64,000 bases of DNA from Haematobia irritans (taxonomy: Eukaryota > Arthropoda > Insecta > Diptera > Muscidae), in the NCBI RefSeq assembly GCF_050003625.1, contig NC_134397.1, positions 263,742,070 to 263,806,069 of the forward strand, read 5' to 3'. The notes beneath the pieces were generated by a model. The model searched no databases, was not told the DNA's origin, and saw nothing but the letters and a program-made list of their open reading frames with translations. A program made the position numbers and the translations under genes. This document shows positions 35,985 to 46,739 of this stretch, piece after piece. Each line of letters opens with the position of its first letter. The stretch's first letter is position 1.

Positions 35985-37060
35985 AAATTTCCTATAGAAA
36001 TAAAATTTTGACAAAATTTTCTATAGAACTAAATTTTTGAAAAAATTTTCTATAGAACTAAAATTTTGAGAAAATTTTCTATAGAACGAAAATTTTGAGA
36101 AAATTTTCTATAAAAATAAAATTTTGAGAAAAATTTCTATAGAAATAAAATTTTGAGAAAATTTTCTATAGAAATAAAATTTTGAGAAAATTTTCTATAG
36201 AAATAAAATTTTGAGAAAATTTTCTATAGAAATAAAATTTTGACAAATTTTTCTATAGAAATAAAATTTTGACAAAATTTTCTATAGAAATCAAATTTTG
36301 AGAAAATTGTCCATAGAAATAAAATTTTGACCACATTTCCTATAGAAATAAAATTTTGACAAAATTTCTATAGAAATAAAATTTTGACAAAATTTTCTAT
36401 AGAAATAAAATTTTGACATAATTTTCTATAGAAATAAAATTTTGAGAAAATTTTCAATAGAAATAAAATTTTGACAACATTTTCTATAGAAATAAAATTT
36501 TGACAAAAATCTCAATAGAAATAAAATTTTGACAAAATTCTCTATAGAAATAAAATTTTGACAAAATTTTCTATAGAAATAAAATATTGACCAAATTTTC
36601 TAAAGAAATAAAATTTTGACAAAATGTTCTATAAAATAAAATTTTGACAAAATTTTCTATAGAAATAAAATTTTGACCACATTTCCTATAGAAATAAAAT
36701 TTTGACAAAATTTTCTATAGAAATTAAATTTTGACATAATTTTCTATAGAAATAAAATTTTGAGAATATTTTCTATAGAAATACAATTTTGAGAAAATTT
36801 TCTATAGAAATAAAATTTTGACAAAATTTTCTATAGAAATAAAATTTTGACAAAATTTTCTATAGAAATATAATTTTGACAAATTTTTCTATAGAAATAC
36901 AATTTTGACAAAATTTTCTATAGAAAAAAATCTTAACAACATTGGCTATGGAAATAAAATTTTGACAAATTTTTCTATAGAAATAGAATTTTTTACATAT
37001 TTGTCTATAGAAATAAAATTTTGACAAAATTTTCTATAGCATTAATTTTATTTTCATTTA
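35985..37060 (+). repeat. 29-bp minisatellite array
   Basis: About 36 units of TTTTCTATAGAAATAAAATT, continuing the array split by SINE copy c. GAGAAAA units dominate the first part and GACAAAA units the second, suggesting local block amplification. It ends at GCATTAATTTTATTTTCATTT, as does the array at 35250. Confidence 0.92.
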
Positions 37061-37104
37061 AAATTTAATATTGAGAAGATTAACCCGGTTTAGCTACTAT
37101 AGAC

Positions 37105-37375
37105 AATTGTTCGTGCATACTTTTAGGCGGTAAAAGAATACACTGATAATATTATGGAGCAAAAATAATTGCTCACAAATATAATATTCGACTCGTGAAC
37201 TCGATCACATTTGCAAATTTAACGCTATTTGCGATCGTAATGTGTAAAATACAATTACAGTATAAATGAAAAAGTATCACATTTAATTAAAAAAATGACG
37301 CAAAAAGTATCACCGCTTGAAAAATATGGCAAATTGGACACTAAGGTGGCACTACGGTAATACTGCCACTATATA
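37105..37375 (-). repeat. Repeat with GCATACTTTTAGGCGG-type end, copy 2
   Basis: It begins GTGCATACTTTTAGGCGGTA, then ATTGCTCACAAATATAATAT and CGTGAACTCGATC, the inverted complement of 26900-27020. The far end is diverged near CACTACGGTAATACTG. Confidence 0.65.
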
Positions 37376-37386
37376 AGATAGTCATT

Positions 37387-37674
37387 AGGGCTGTTTTCTA
37401 TTAGCACCTTAGCAGTCATGGACTAAAAGAAAACAGAGTACTCGTTTATCCAGGACATCTCCAAAAAATAGGCAACACTGTCATCAGGTGTTTTTCTATG
37501 AGTTCGTCACAATAAATTTCTATTGTGAATCGAAGAACGTCACTGTATCAAAATACAATCTGGCAATACCGGCGCGACTTGCACTGATGAGATGTTCTGG
37601 ATACAACACCAGTGCAACGATGCTCTGGATATCCCATACAAATGTTGCATCCAGTGTTAAAAGAAAACAGCCCT
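37387..37674. mobile_element. MITE with AGGGCTGTTTTCT termini
   Basis: Inverted ends AGGGCTGTTTTCTATTAGC and GTTAAAAGAAAACAGCCCT enclose about 250 bp that is less AT-rich than the surroundings. It is flanked by ATT on both sides. No transposase frame; superfamily not assigned. Confidence 0.75.
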
Positions 37675-37689
37675 ATTGTCATCGAAATA

Positions 37690-37805
37690 TCGATTTCCGA
37701 CTATATAAAGTAAATTCTTCGACGATATAACCATGTCCGTCTATCTGTCTGTGGTAATCACGCTACAGTCTTCAATAATGATACTATCGTCTGGAAATTT
37801 GGCAC
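37690..37805 (+). repeat. Helentron-like fragment
   Basis: TTCGACGATATAACCATGTC, GTGGTAATCACGC and ATACTATCGTCTGGAAATTT match 15205-15300 of Helentron-like copy 3. Ends are missing. Confidence 0.65.
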
Positions 37806-39095
37806 ACATTGTTAATCAAATGGCTACAAATCCCAAACTATCTGACACGATATTTGGCGAAAGCAAAGAAGTTAGACAAATATGGCGAATTTATGAATGT
37901 CGTCTTATCTGACGGAAAAAATTGCCAATTGAGCAATTCGGAAACAAACTCCCAAAATGATCGTGGGGCATAACCGACCTTAAACCTATAAAGGTTGACT
38001 TATGTCCTGTTTCTGTATATCGGACGAAAAACCCATTCGAAAGGAAACCAGTCACTCGAATGAATTGACATGCCTTGCGAAACAGATAAACCAAAATCAA
38101 TTTTTTCATTTGAAATACGAAAGAAAGCCTTCGTTGGATATACAGGAACAGGGAATTAATGCATTTTTTGATTTTTTTTTAATTTGGTACCTGCACATGA
38201 ATAGATTAATTCCACACGTGTTTATCAGATGAATAAATAAAAAAATATTTTGACAAAACATATCGTTGGTAGAGGTAACATTTCCTTTTAGCCTCCCTAT
38301 ATATTTAGGCTTAGTTTTTATTGGATTTTTCCATAGCAACATTCGACATTCGTTGGGGAGGCATTTTTCGTTTTATTTTATTGATCATAAATCAAATTTG
38401 GTTCATTTTTAAAACACATTTTATGCTTATTAATGAATATATTTCAAATAAGCTACACTAGACATAATGATATGTGATATAGACAATTTTAGGGAAATTG
38501 TGTTATTTATATTCAACACAAGTGGAATATAGATTTTGAAAATTTCTCTGGAATAAAAAATGACTTTCATTTGACCTTAAACACTAAATATACGCTTATA
38601 CATATTTCGTGGAATGCCTTTAGGGAAGATGACAAACATACATGTGGCCAATATAATGCACTTTCCTTTCATTTAAAATAAAAATAAATTTCTATTCTGT
38701 GGGAATAGAAATATTCAGAGTTCTTCTTGAATATGTGATAAAGATACATTATTTTCAAAATATTTTATATTGTATTTAATATGTATGACAATGAAATATA
38801 ATTAGATGTGATAAAATGTGAAAATTTGTCTATTATTATTCTTTAATATGTCTATCAAAAATTTCTGTATATACCACATTAAAGTAAACAAATTATTTTT
38901 ATAAACAAATGTATTGAATAAGAAACATTTGCAAAATATTCATATGAAAAGAAGAACAAAGTAAGCACTTGGAGTGGCATAGATCCCAAAATAATATGCT
39001 ATACAGAGAGCGTCAAAATAAAGTGTACAAAGGATTTATGTTAATAAAGGATTTTTGTGAATATTGAGTTTTTTTAAATCTCTCCAAGTGGAGAC
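37806..39095. other. Intronic, no gene seen
   Basis: Mostly unique AT-rich sequence. Short open frames around 37890-38340 overlap on both strands and have no splice or codon support. TCCTGTTTCTGTATATCGGA near 38003 resembles the end of the palindromic MITE at 39098. Confidence 0.4.
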
Positions 39096-39097
39096 TT

Positions 39098-39238
39098 ACA
39101 GCCTGTTTCTGTATGTCGAACGAGCACTATCGATCGACCGAAATGCATAAAAACAGCTGATTTTTGGTTATAAATTCAACTGTTTGTTTCCATTTCAGTC
39201 GATCGATAGAGCTCGATCGACATACAGAAACAGGCTGT
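39098..39238. mobile_element. Palindromic MITE, 141 bp
   Basis: Long inverted arms of about 60 bp: ACAGCCTGTTTCTGTATGTC at left and GACATACAGAAACAGGCTGT at right, with TCGATCGACCGAAATG matched by CATTTCAGTCGATCGA further in. The centre is about 25 bp. It could form a stable hairpin in RNA or DNA. Confidence 0.85.
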
Positions 39239-39689
39239 TAAATACTCTATGGGTAAACCAGATAATGTGTAATAAAATCGTACATATAGAGGCTTAAATA
39301 AAAATAAATTTGGAACAAGTTCATATGTACACTTCGTTATGACGCTCACTGTACATAAAGTCTATTCGTAATAAAACTTTCCAGTAAACAAATATTCAAC
39401 CTTTTTAGATTTTTTAAGCAGATTTACAATTGCCAGAGATGTTATCAGTACGTACTGACAACTGCTTTAGTTTAAGTTTAGTTTAATTCGAGGGAATTTC
39501 GAGTCGTTTCTTGAAGGTCGCAAAACATGTCCCACTACCCCCGTGGTTTTTCTGTGATGCACATCGGCTATCTAAAGAAGGGTAAGAGTAAGATTAGTTA
39601 ACCATCATAGTACAGCCCAGTCTATGACGGTTGGCAGATGAATGAATCGACTCATATTCACAGTTGCCACTCGTGCTAAAATTAATCTA

Positions 39690-41760
39690 CCATAATTTTA
39701 GGAAAAATTTACCAAAAATATATCTATCTTGATAAATATTTTTACTAAACTTAGCGTTCTATTCTATACATTTTATTTCTTTGGATTTTTTTCTAAATTA
39801 TCTCTATAAAAGATTTTGCCAAATTGTATTTCTATACATTTTTTTCAAAATTGTATCTCTATAGATTTTTTTTCTTCAAAATTTTATTTCTATAGAAAAT
39901 TTTTTCAAAATGTTATTTGCAGAGAAAATGATGTCAATATTTTATTTGTATAGAAAACTTTGTCAAAATTTTATTTCTATAGAAAATGTTGTCAAAATTT
40001 TATTTCTATAGAACATTTTTTGTTAAAACTTTATTTCAGTATTTCAGAAAACTTTGTCAAAATTTTATTTCTATAGAAAATGTTGTCAAAATTTTATTTC
40101 TATAGAAAATTTTATTACTATGAACAATTTTGTCAAAATTTTATTTCTATAGAAAATTTTGTCAAAATTTTATTTCTATAGAAAATTTTGTCAAAATTTT
40201 ATTTCTATAGAAAATTTTGTCAAAATTTTATTTCATTTCTATTTTATTTCATTTCAATTTTCTCTAAATTTTATATCTATACAAAATTTGGTCAACATTT
40301 TATATCTATAGAAAATTTTATTTCGATAGAAAATTTTTTCAAAATTTTATTTCTATAGAAAATTTTGTCAAAATTTTATTTCTATAAAAAATTTTGGCAA
40401 AATTTTATTTCTCTAAAAAATTTTGGCAAAATTTTATTTCTATGGAACATTTTGTTGTTAAAACTTTATTTCAGTAGAAAATTTTGTCTAAATTTTATAT
40501 CTATACAAAATTTGGTCAAAATTTTATATCTATAGAAAATTTTATTTCTATAGAAAATTTTGTCAAAATTTTATTTCTATAGAAAATTTTGTCAAAATTT
40601 TATTTCTATAGAAAATTTTGTCAAAATTTTATTTCTATAGAACATTTTGTTGTTAAAACTTTATTTCAGTAGAAAATTGTGTCAAAATTTTATTTCTATA
40701 GAAAATTTTGTCTAAATTTTATATCTATAAAAAAATTTGTAAAAATTATATTACTATGGAAAATTTTGTAAAAATTTTATTTCTATAGAAAATTTTGTTA
40801 AAATTGTATTTCTATAAAAAATGTTGTAAAAATTTTATTTCTATAAAAATTTTGTCAAAATTTTAATTCTATAAAAAATTTTGGCAAAATTTTATTTCTA
40901 TAGAACATTTTGTTGTTACAACTTTATTTCAGTAGAAAGTTTTGTCAACATTTTATTTCTATAGAAAATTTTGTCTAAATTTTATATCTATAAAAAAATT
41001 TTGTCAAAATTTTATATCTTAGAAAATTTTATTACTATAGAAAATTTGGTCAAAATTTTATTTCTATAGAAAATTTTGTCAAAATTTTATTTCTATAGAA
41101 AATTTTATCAAAATTTTATTTCTATAGAAAATTTTGTCAAAATTTTATTTCTATAGAAAATTTTGTCAAAATTTTATATCTATAGAAAATTTTATTACTA
41201 TGGAAAATTTTGTAAAAATTTTATTTCTATAGAAAATTTTGTCACAATTTTATTTCTATAGAAAATTTTGTCAAAATTTTATTTCTATAAAAAATGTTGG
41301 CACCATTTTATTTCTATGTTATAGAAAATTTTGTTAACATTTTATTTCTACAGAAAATGTTGTCAAAATTTTGTTGTCAAAATTTTATTTATATACAAAA
41401 TTGTGTTGTCAAAATTTTATTTCTATATAAAATTTTGTTGTCATAATTTTATTTGTATAGAAAATTTTCTTGGCAACATTTTATTTTTACCAATACCAAA
41501 TTTCAAAATTTTATTTCTATGTTATAGAAAATTTTGCCAACATTTTATTTCTACAGAAAATTTTGTCAAAATTTTATTTATATACAAAATTTTGTTGACA
41601 AAATTTTATTTCTATAGAAAAATTTTGTCAAAATTTTTTTTTTATATAAAAAATTTTGTTGTCAAAATTTTTTTACCAATACCTATAGAAAATTTTGTCA
41701 AAATGTTATTTGTGTAAAAAATTTTGTTGTCAACATTTTATTTCTATAGGAATTTAAAAA
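39690..41760 (-). repeat. 29-bp minisatellite array, opposite orientation
   Basis: About 65 units of AAAATTTTATTTCTATAGAA with TTTTGTC, the reverse complement of the unit at 33-37 kb. Preceded by GTTGCCACTCGTGCTAAAAT, the complement of the GGCTCGAGTGGCAACCATG spacer beside the array at 2890. Some units carry insertions such as CATTTTGTTGTTAAAACTTT (40010, 40453, 40645, 40913), a sub-repeat about every 200-270 bp, i.e. a higher-order pattern. Open frames across it (41331-41717) are repeat artefacts. Confidence 0.92.
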
Positions 41761-42030
41761 AAAAAAAAATTATAGAAAATTTCGCTTTAATTGTATCTCT
41801 ATAGAAGATATTGCCAAATTGTATTCTTATAAAATAATAAAAATCTGCCTAAACCTTAAGAATGCTACAAATCTACCAAATATTAAAAATAAAATCAACC
41901 ATTTTTGGTAGAATTTTTAATGTTATTCCGGCCTCGGGAATACTAAATTGTTTGAATTGAGTTACAAATTCCTGCTTCGTCCAGTTCGACTTTCCAAACT
42001 AAATAAATACACTCTCTGGGGGCATTTTGT
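41760..42030 (-). repeat. Direct duplication with 42705-42990, left copy
   Basis: Shared in order with the right copy: TATCTCTATAGAAGATATTG, CCTTAAGAATGCTAC (GG TTACTACC in the right copy), TTGGTAGAATTTTTAATGTT, TCCTGCTTCGTCCAGTTCGAC and CACTCTCTGGGGGCA. The duplicated flank of the 29-bp array brackets an AT-rich MITE at 42074-42650. Confidence 0.8.
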
Positions 42031-42073
42031 TGTTAAAATTTATTTCAATAGAAAATTTTGTCAAAATTTTACC

Positions 42074-42650
42074 TACACAGAAAAAAAAATATCATCAAAA
42101 TATTTCCAATTAAAAAGTTAATTGAAGTTGAAAATGTTTTCAATTAATAAATTAATTGATAAAATTAACTTTTTAATCATGATAGAAACATTAAGTTAAT
42201 TAAGTCAATGATTGAAAATTTTAAAATTTTTAATTAAAAAATTAATTGATACAATTAACTTTTTAATCAAATTCGGAAGACTAATTCAGTTAAAAAAAAT
42301 GCTGATTTTTTTTTAAATTTTTAATTAAAAATGCATTTCAAACAATCATTTGTTAATCCAAATAAAAACTCTAAGCCAATTCAAATTAATATAAAAATAC
42401 TTACCTTTTTTAATTAATAAATTAATTGAGTTTTGCAATCAACACCAATTAAATTTTTAACTGAAACAAATAAAAAATTAATTGAAATTTGCTGAAAATA
42501 ATCAATTAATTTTTTTAATCAAGAATTTTTTCTATGCCCAATTAAAACTGTAATTGATGCTATCATTTTCGTGATTGAAGACATTTCAATTAAAAAATTA
42601 ATTGGATCAATTAATTTGGTGATTGAACCAGAAAAAAAAATTTTGTGTGT
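42074..42650 (+). repeat. CAATTAAT-type AT-rich MITE, long variant
   Basis: ACACAGAAAAAAAAATATC to AATTTTGTGTGTAT; contains AAAAATTAATTGATACAATT and GATTGAAGACATTTCAATTA. Inserted in residual 29-bp array sequence (AATTTTGTCAAAATTTTACC left, TAGAAAATTTTGTCAAAATG right). Confidence 0.8.
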
Positions 42651-42704
42651 ATAGAAAATTTTGTCAAAATGTTATTTCTATAAAAATTTTGTTGTCAAAA
42701 TTTT

Positions 42705-42990
42705 ATTTCTATAGCAATTTTTTTTTTATAGAAAATTTCGCTAAAATGTTATCTCTATAGAATATTTTGCCAAATTGAATTCCTATAAAATAATAAAAAT
42801 CTGCCAAAACCTTAAGGTTACTACCAATCTACCAAATATTAAAAAAATCTAAAATTTTTGGTAGAATTTTTAATGTTATACCGGTCTCGGGAATGCTAAA
42901 TTGTTTAAATTGAGTTACAAATTCCTGCCCCGTCCAGTTCGACTTCTTTTTTTATTTCCAAACTAAATAAATATACTCTCTGGGGGCAAA
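42705..42990 (-). repeat. Direct duplication with 41760-42030, right copy
   Basis: See the left copy. This one has a run of T's after CAGTTCGACTTC (42944-42956) absent from the left copy, and is followed by unique sequence. Confidence 0.8.
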
Positions 42991-43437
42991 TATCAGTCAA
43001 AGTAGGTCATCCTTGTTACCAAGGTCTCTCCTCAACATTGGCCTGTTCATCATCTTCATCATTTTTAATTAATTTATTTGGCTCATATGAAAAATACGCA
43101 AATTTGTTTTTATGCCAGACCACCAATGCCAACTACACTACTTTGTTCATTAAAATTTAATTAATTTAATAATATAAGTAATTACATATAATTAGATAAT
43201 GAAAATAATTTATTGGTTTAATATGGAGATATTTTTTCTGTAAAACCTGAACTTAATATCATCCTCTAAGCGCCAAAAACAATTTTTAAGATTTGAGAGA
43301 CATTGATTTTTGAACAATTTTTTGTAGATAATAATGATTTTTCAAATAAAACAAGTCATCCCAAAGTTAAGTGGGTTGGGCGGTATTTAAAAAAAAAAAA
43401 AAACATCGCGAAAGCATCGTAATAAAATCGAATACAT

Positions 43438-43770
43438 TCACTGAAGTAGTCGAAGGAAATTGTGAGTTTTATGTTTCATCACAAAACAAAATTGACTATT
43501 AATTTCGTTTATTTTTTTAAAATAAATTCACCTGAAATCTGGGGTATTTAACGATTTCCTGTCACAATTTCATTTAGAGAAAAATTGGGTTTTTTATATT
43601 AAAATTTTAAAAATTAAATTCATTCTGAGAAGTATTCGAAGGAAATTGTAAGTTTTATGTTTCATCATAAATCAAGTTGACTTGTTGTTTTTTTATTTGC
43701 TTTTTTATACATTTGTCTGAAGTCTAAGGCGTTCATTTTACGATTTCCTGCCACAATTTCATTTAGAAAA
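43438..43770. repeat. Tandem duplication, unit about 180 bp
   Basis: GAAGGAAATTGTGAGTTTTA, TGTTTCATCACAAA, ACGATTTCCTGTCACAATTT and CATTTAGAGAAAAA (43452-43583) recur with changes at 43630-43770. Internally, CACAATTTC and GAAATTGTG are complementary. Confidence 0.7.
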
Positions 43771-44410
43771 AATACATTAAATTAATTTTAAATTTTTATG
43801 GCAATTGTATTACATAACACAATATATGATAATATCCTCAAAATATCAAATCAAAAATAAACAATATATATATAATTGGAAATTTTTGCCAGCATACAAC
43901 AAAATTAAAAAAAATCAATAATTCGTTGTTGTTGTTCTTTTCCTTTCGAAGAACGGCACCAATCAAATTATAAATTAATAAGAAAAAAATACGCAATCTA
44001 TTAATAAATAAATCGGACAAAATATAGACAAATGTCCATTTGAATAAAGTAAATGATAGATACAAACATTTCTTTGCAAATAATTTGAGAAACATGAAAT
44101 TATAAAAACACTTCTTTGCCATTGGAGGAAGCTGGTAAAACACAAATCATCCACCATCAAAGTTAATGTACTATGACCAAAACTGTTTGAATTCGCTTTT
44201 GCAAGAGATTGAGAAAAATTTGTCAAATTCCAAGCAAAACAAATCACTCACACAAATTTTTGCAAAAATTGTTTTCTTTTTTTTGTGCATTAAGAAATAA
44301 ATAAAAATAATTAGTGACAATTTTTTGATCGCACCTTTTTTCACAGTTTATACAGAAATTGTAGTTCCAGTATCGTTCTTTCAACACGCCGAGTTAGATC
44401 TACTAAGAGC

Positions 44411-44520
44411 ACTCACTATTCGCTTGAGATTGGATAATGGCCGCTGTACGATGAATTTTTGTAGAAATTTCACGCCCTTTTCACGACAAGTCTCGCAACA
44501 GGACAACTTTTGACTGAATG
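44411..44520 (-). promoter_or_regulatory. Candidate internal promoter and non-coding first exon of filamin
   Basis: On the minus strand an initiator TCAGTC has its A at 44515. A downstream promoter element match TGTCGT lies at +28 to +33 (44488-44483), the spacing required in flies. A donor AATA|GTGAGT follows with the exon end at 44417, giving a 99-nt first exon in a less AT-rich island. Its place in the intron before the hinge exons would suit transcription of a short filamin lacking the N-terminal repeats. Motifs this short arise by chance, so this is a hypothesis. Confidence 0.3.
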
Positions 44521-46739
44521 TCGACAAAATTCACTAACGTTTTGAGTGGTCGATAATGGATGCAAACAAAAAGATGAGCAGGAAAAAATATTTCAAAAAC
44601 CAAATTATAACGGCCGGAAAGACATCACAACACATATACCACCATACTATGTAGTTAAAGTGGAATTTTGAGTGGCTAGAAAGCCACATACTCTTACTTA
44701 CTCACACCCATACATATTTAAGATTTTCAGTATTAGATTTATTTGTTGTTTTCTATCAAGCAGTCATCCATTGAAAACCCCCATTAATTTCTCTAATTCT
44801 CACATTTTCCCTCCTCAATGTATCCAACTTTAATGCTCAAACACACAAACACGCAACAGCAGCCACCAGTGTGTAGGTGTACAAGCATCTGCAAAGAAAA
44901 TTCACAACACTTCTTCATGTGTGTGGGGTATGGGGGGGGGTATGGTTGGGTATGCCAGAGAGTATGTGTGTTCAGCTTGCCACCACTATGGTGATGATGG
45001 CTATAGCACCAACAAGATTTCATTACTCGGAGAATATAAGTTTTTTTGTTATTTGTTATTGTCATCTAATTTTTTTCTTCTCGACATCAGAAAAATGCAC
45101 TTGAATTCAAAAGCAAAGAGAACTAAGGATGCATTGGAAATTGAGTGGAATTTCTAGCGGTGAATATTCATGCACTATACATACATATAATTCACATTTT
45201 AATATTACTTTCCCGTTGTATTTTATTTATTTTCATGTTTTGTTTTTGTTTTGGAAAGCAAGAATATTTTAAAATAATTTTATTATAATATTTTCAACAC
45301 CCACTAAGATTGTGTTGATCGTAAAATTGTTTTATAGCGTTTTTTTTTAAGTTATAATAAGAAATTATAAATGCATTCGAATCATAAATATGTCATGTCA
45401 GTGTCCCCCAGCTGAGTTAAAAGTGTGTGGAGATAAATTCGAATTTAAAATTTGCAGGAGATGTTTTAGCCGCCAAACGAAAAAGTACTTTAAATTCGAT
45501 TTAATTTTTCAAATTTGGATTTATTATTGCAATTTAATTATGTTTCACTAAACAAATTATATCTTGAGTTAGATGTGTCCGAGAGAACACTTTTCTGGCG
45601 GAAATTGACCATTGTAAAATACAATTTTTTTGAAAATTTGGCTTATATTTTTGGAACCACTTAATTTATCACAGACTCGAGATATAATTTATTTAGTGAA
45701 AAAGAGCGAAAAACTAAAAATAACGGAATATCTCAAAAACTGTTCCATAAAAAATTTTTAAACATTTTTTTTTTCAAATTCAGCAGATCAAAATACATAA
45801 AGTCGGCTCTCATCAAGTGTACATTTTCAGTGTAAACTAGTGTTACTAAAGAATTTCAGAAACTGCCTCTTTTAAAAATACTTTTGTAGCAATCATACAC
45901 AAAATTGGTTCCAAAACGAAAGTAGTACCATTCGATAGGATAGCTAAGCCAAATAATTTTTAGTATTTGTTTATCGAGTAAAATTTGGAACCAAATTTAT
46001 TATTTAATAATTCAAGTCAAATATTTTTCAAAAGAAACAATACAAAAATTAATCTTTACAATATTCAGACAACTAAAAAAGTCTTTAAGAAGTCAAAAAT
46101 AAGGAGGCATTTTTTATACATGTCGTTTGGAACATTGTTATTAAAACATCAATCAATAAAATTGTAAATTATGATTTTGGTAATAGTTTTTTTTTTTGAA
46201 ATTTTCTTAACAGAGATGTTTTTTCCTCGTTCATATTTTTATCTATATGCTCACACTTGATCAAACAAAAAATAGTTTTCAATATTCGGTCCAAATATAT
46301 TTCTATTGAGTTTCTTGCCCTACATTGTGTTTACTGACGCCAGACAGGGAAATAAAAATATTTTTCTATTTTTTTTTTGTTCGAATTTAATTAATTCTGT
46401 AATTTTAATTGTTTGTGATTGTTTCTGCTTCAAAGCGCGTGGCATCATGCGCACAGTTAAAAAAAATATTTATGTATATATTTTTTATTATATTTTGATT
46501 TTTTTCTGGTAGAAAGACAACAAACATTATTGTTGAGATTATCGGTCAACCATTAGTGTAAAATGGCAATGGCTATTCATTCGCATATAGAAAAACATAT
46601 TTTTTATGATGCTATGTGTGAATAAGGAAACCATTGGTTTTCATCATATTATTTTAGGATAATAAACGAGTGATAAGATTTAGAGATATGTCAGAGATAA
46701 TGTATATATTTTATTTTGACAATTACGATGTTTTTCTCT
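44521..46739. other. Intronic, mostly unique sequence
   Basis: Longest stretch of the giant intron with little recognisable repeat. It contains a G-run (GGGGTATGGGGGGGGGTATGG, about 44926-44947), a TG/AC-rich patch at 44840-44960, and the dispersed repeat at 45655-45850 shared with 10200-10460. Short overlapping frames on both strands at 44793-45157 have no gene-like support. This is where conserved enhancers would be sought. Confidence 0.4.

Noticed and set aside
35003..37060. CRISPR-like array of short repeats
   Set aside because: The units are contiguous 29-bp minisatellites without unique spacers, in a eukaryotic genome.
37488..38342. Several 60-80 codon frames on both strands
   Set aside because: They overlap MITE and Helentron fragments, contradict each other in strand, and have no recognisable motif.
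41331..41717. 128-codon frame rich in FYRKFCQNFI-type repeats, and similar frames at 47067-50017, 53332-53610 and 60008-60391
   Set aside because: Three 29-bp units make 29 codons, so long frames arise automatically from the minisatellite; every unit variant gives the same pseudo-peptide.
44793..45157. Overlapping frames on both strands near a TG-rich patch
   Set aside because: Low-complexity His/Gly/Met-rich translations on opposite strands; no splice sites or conserved motif.
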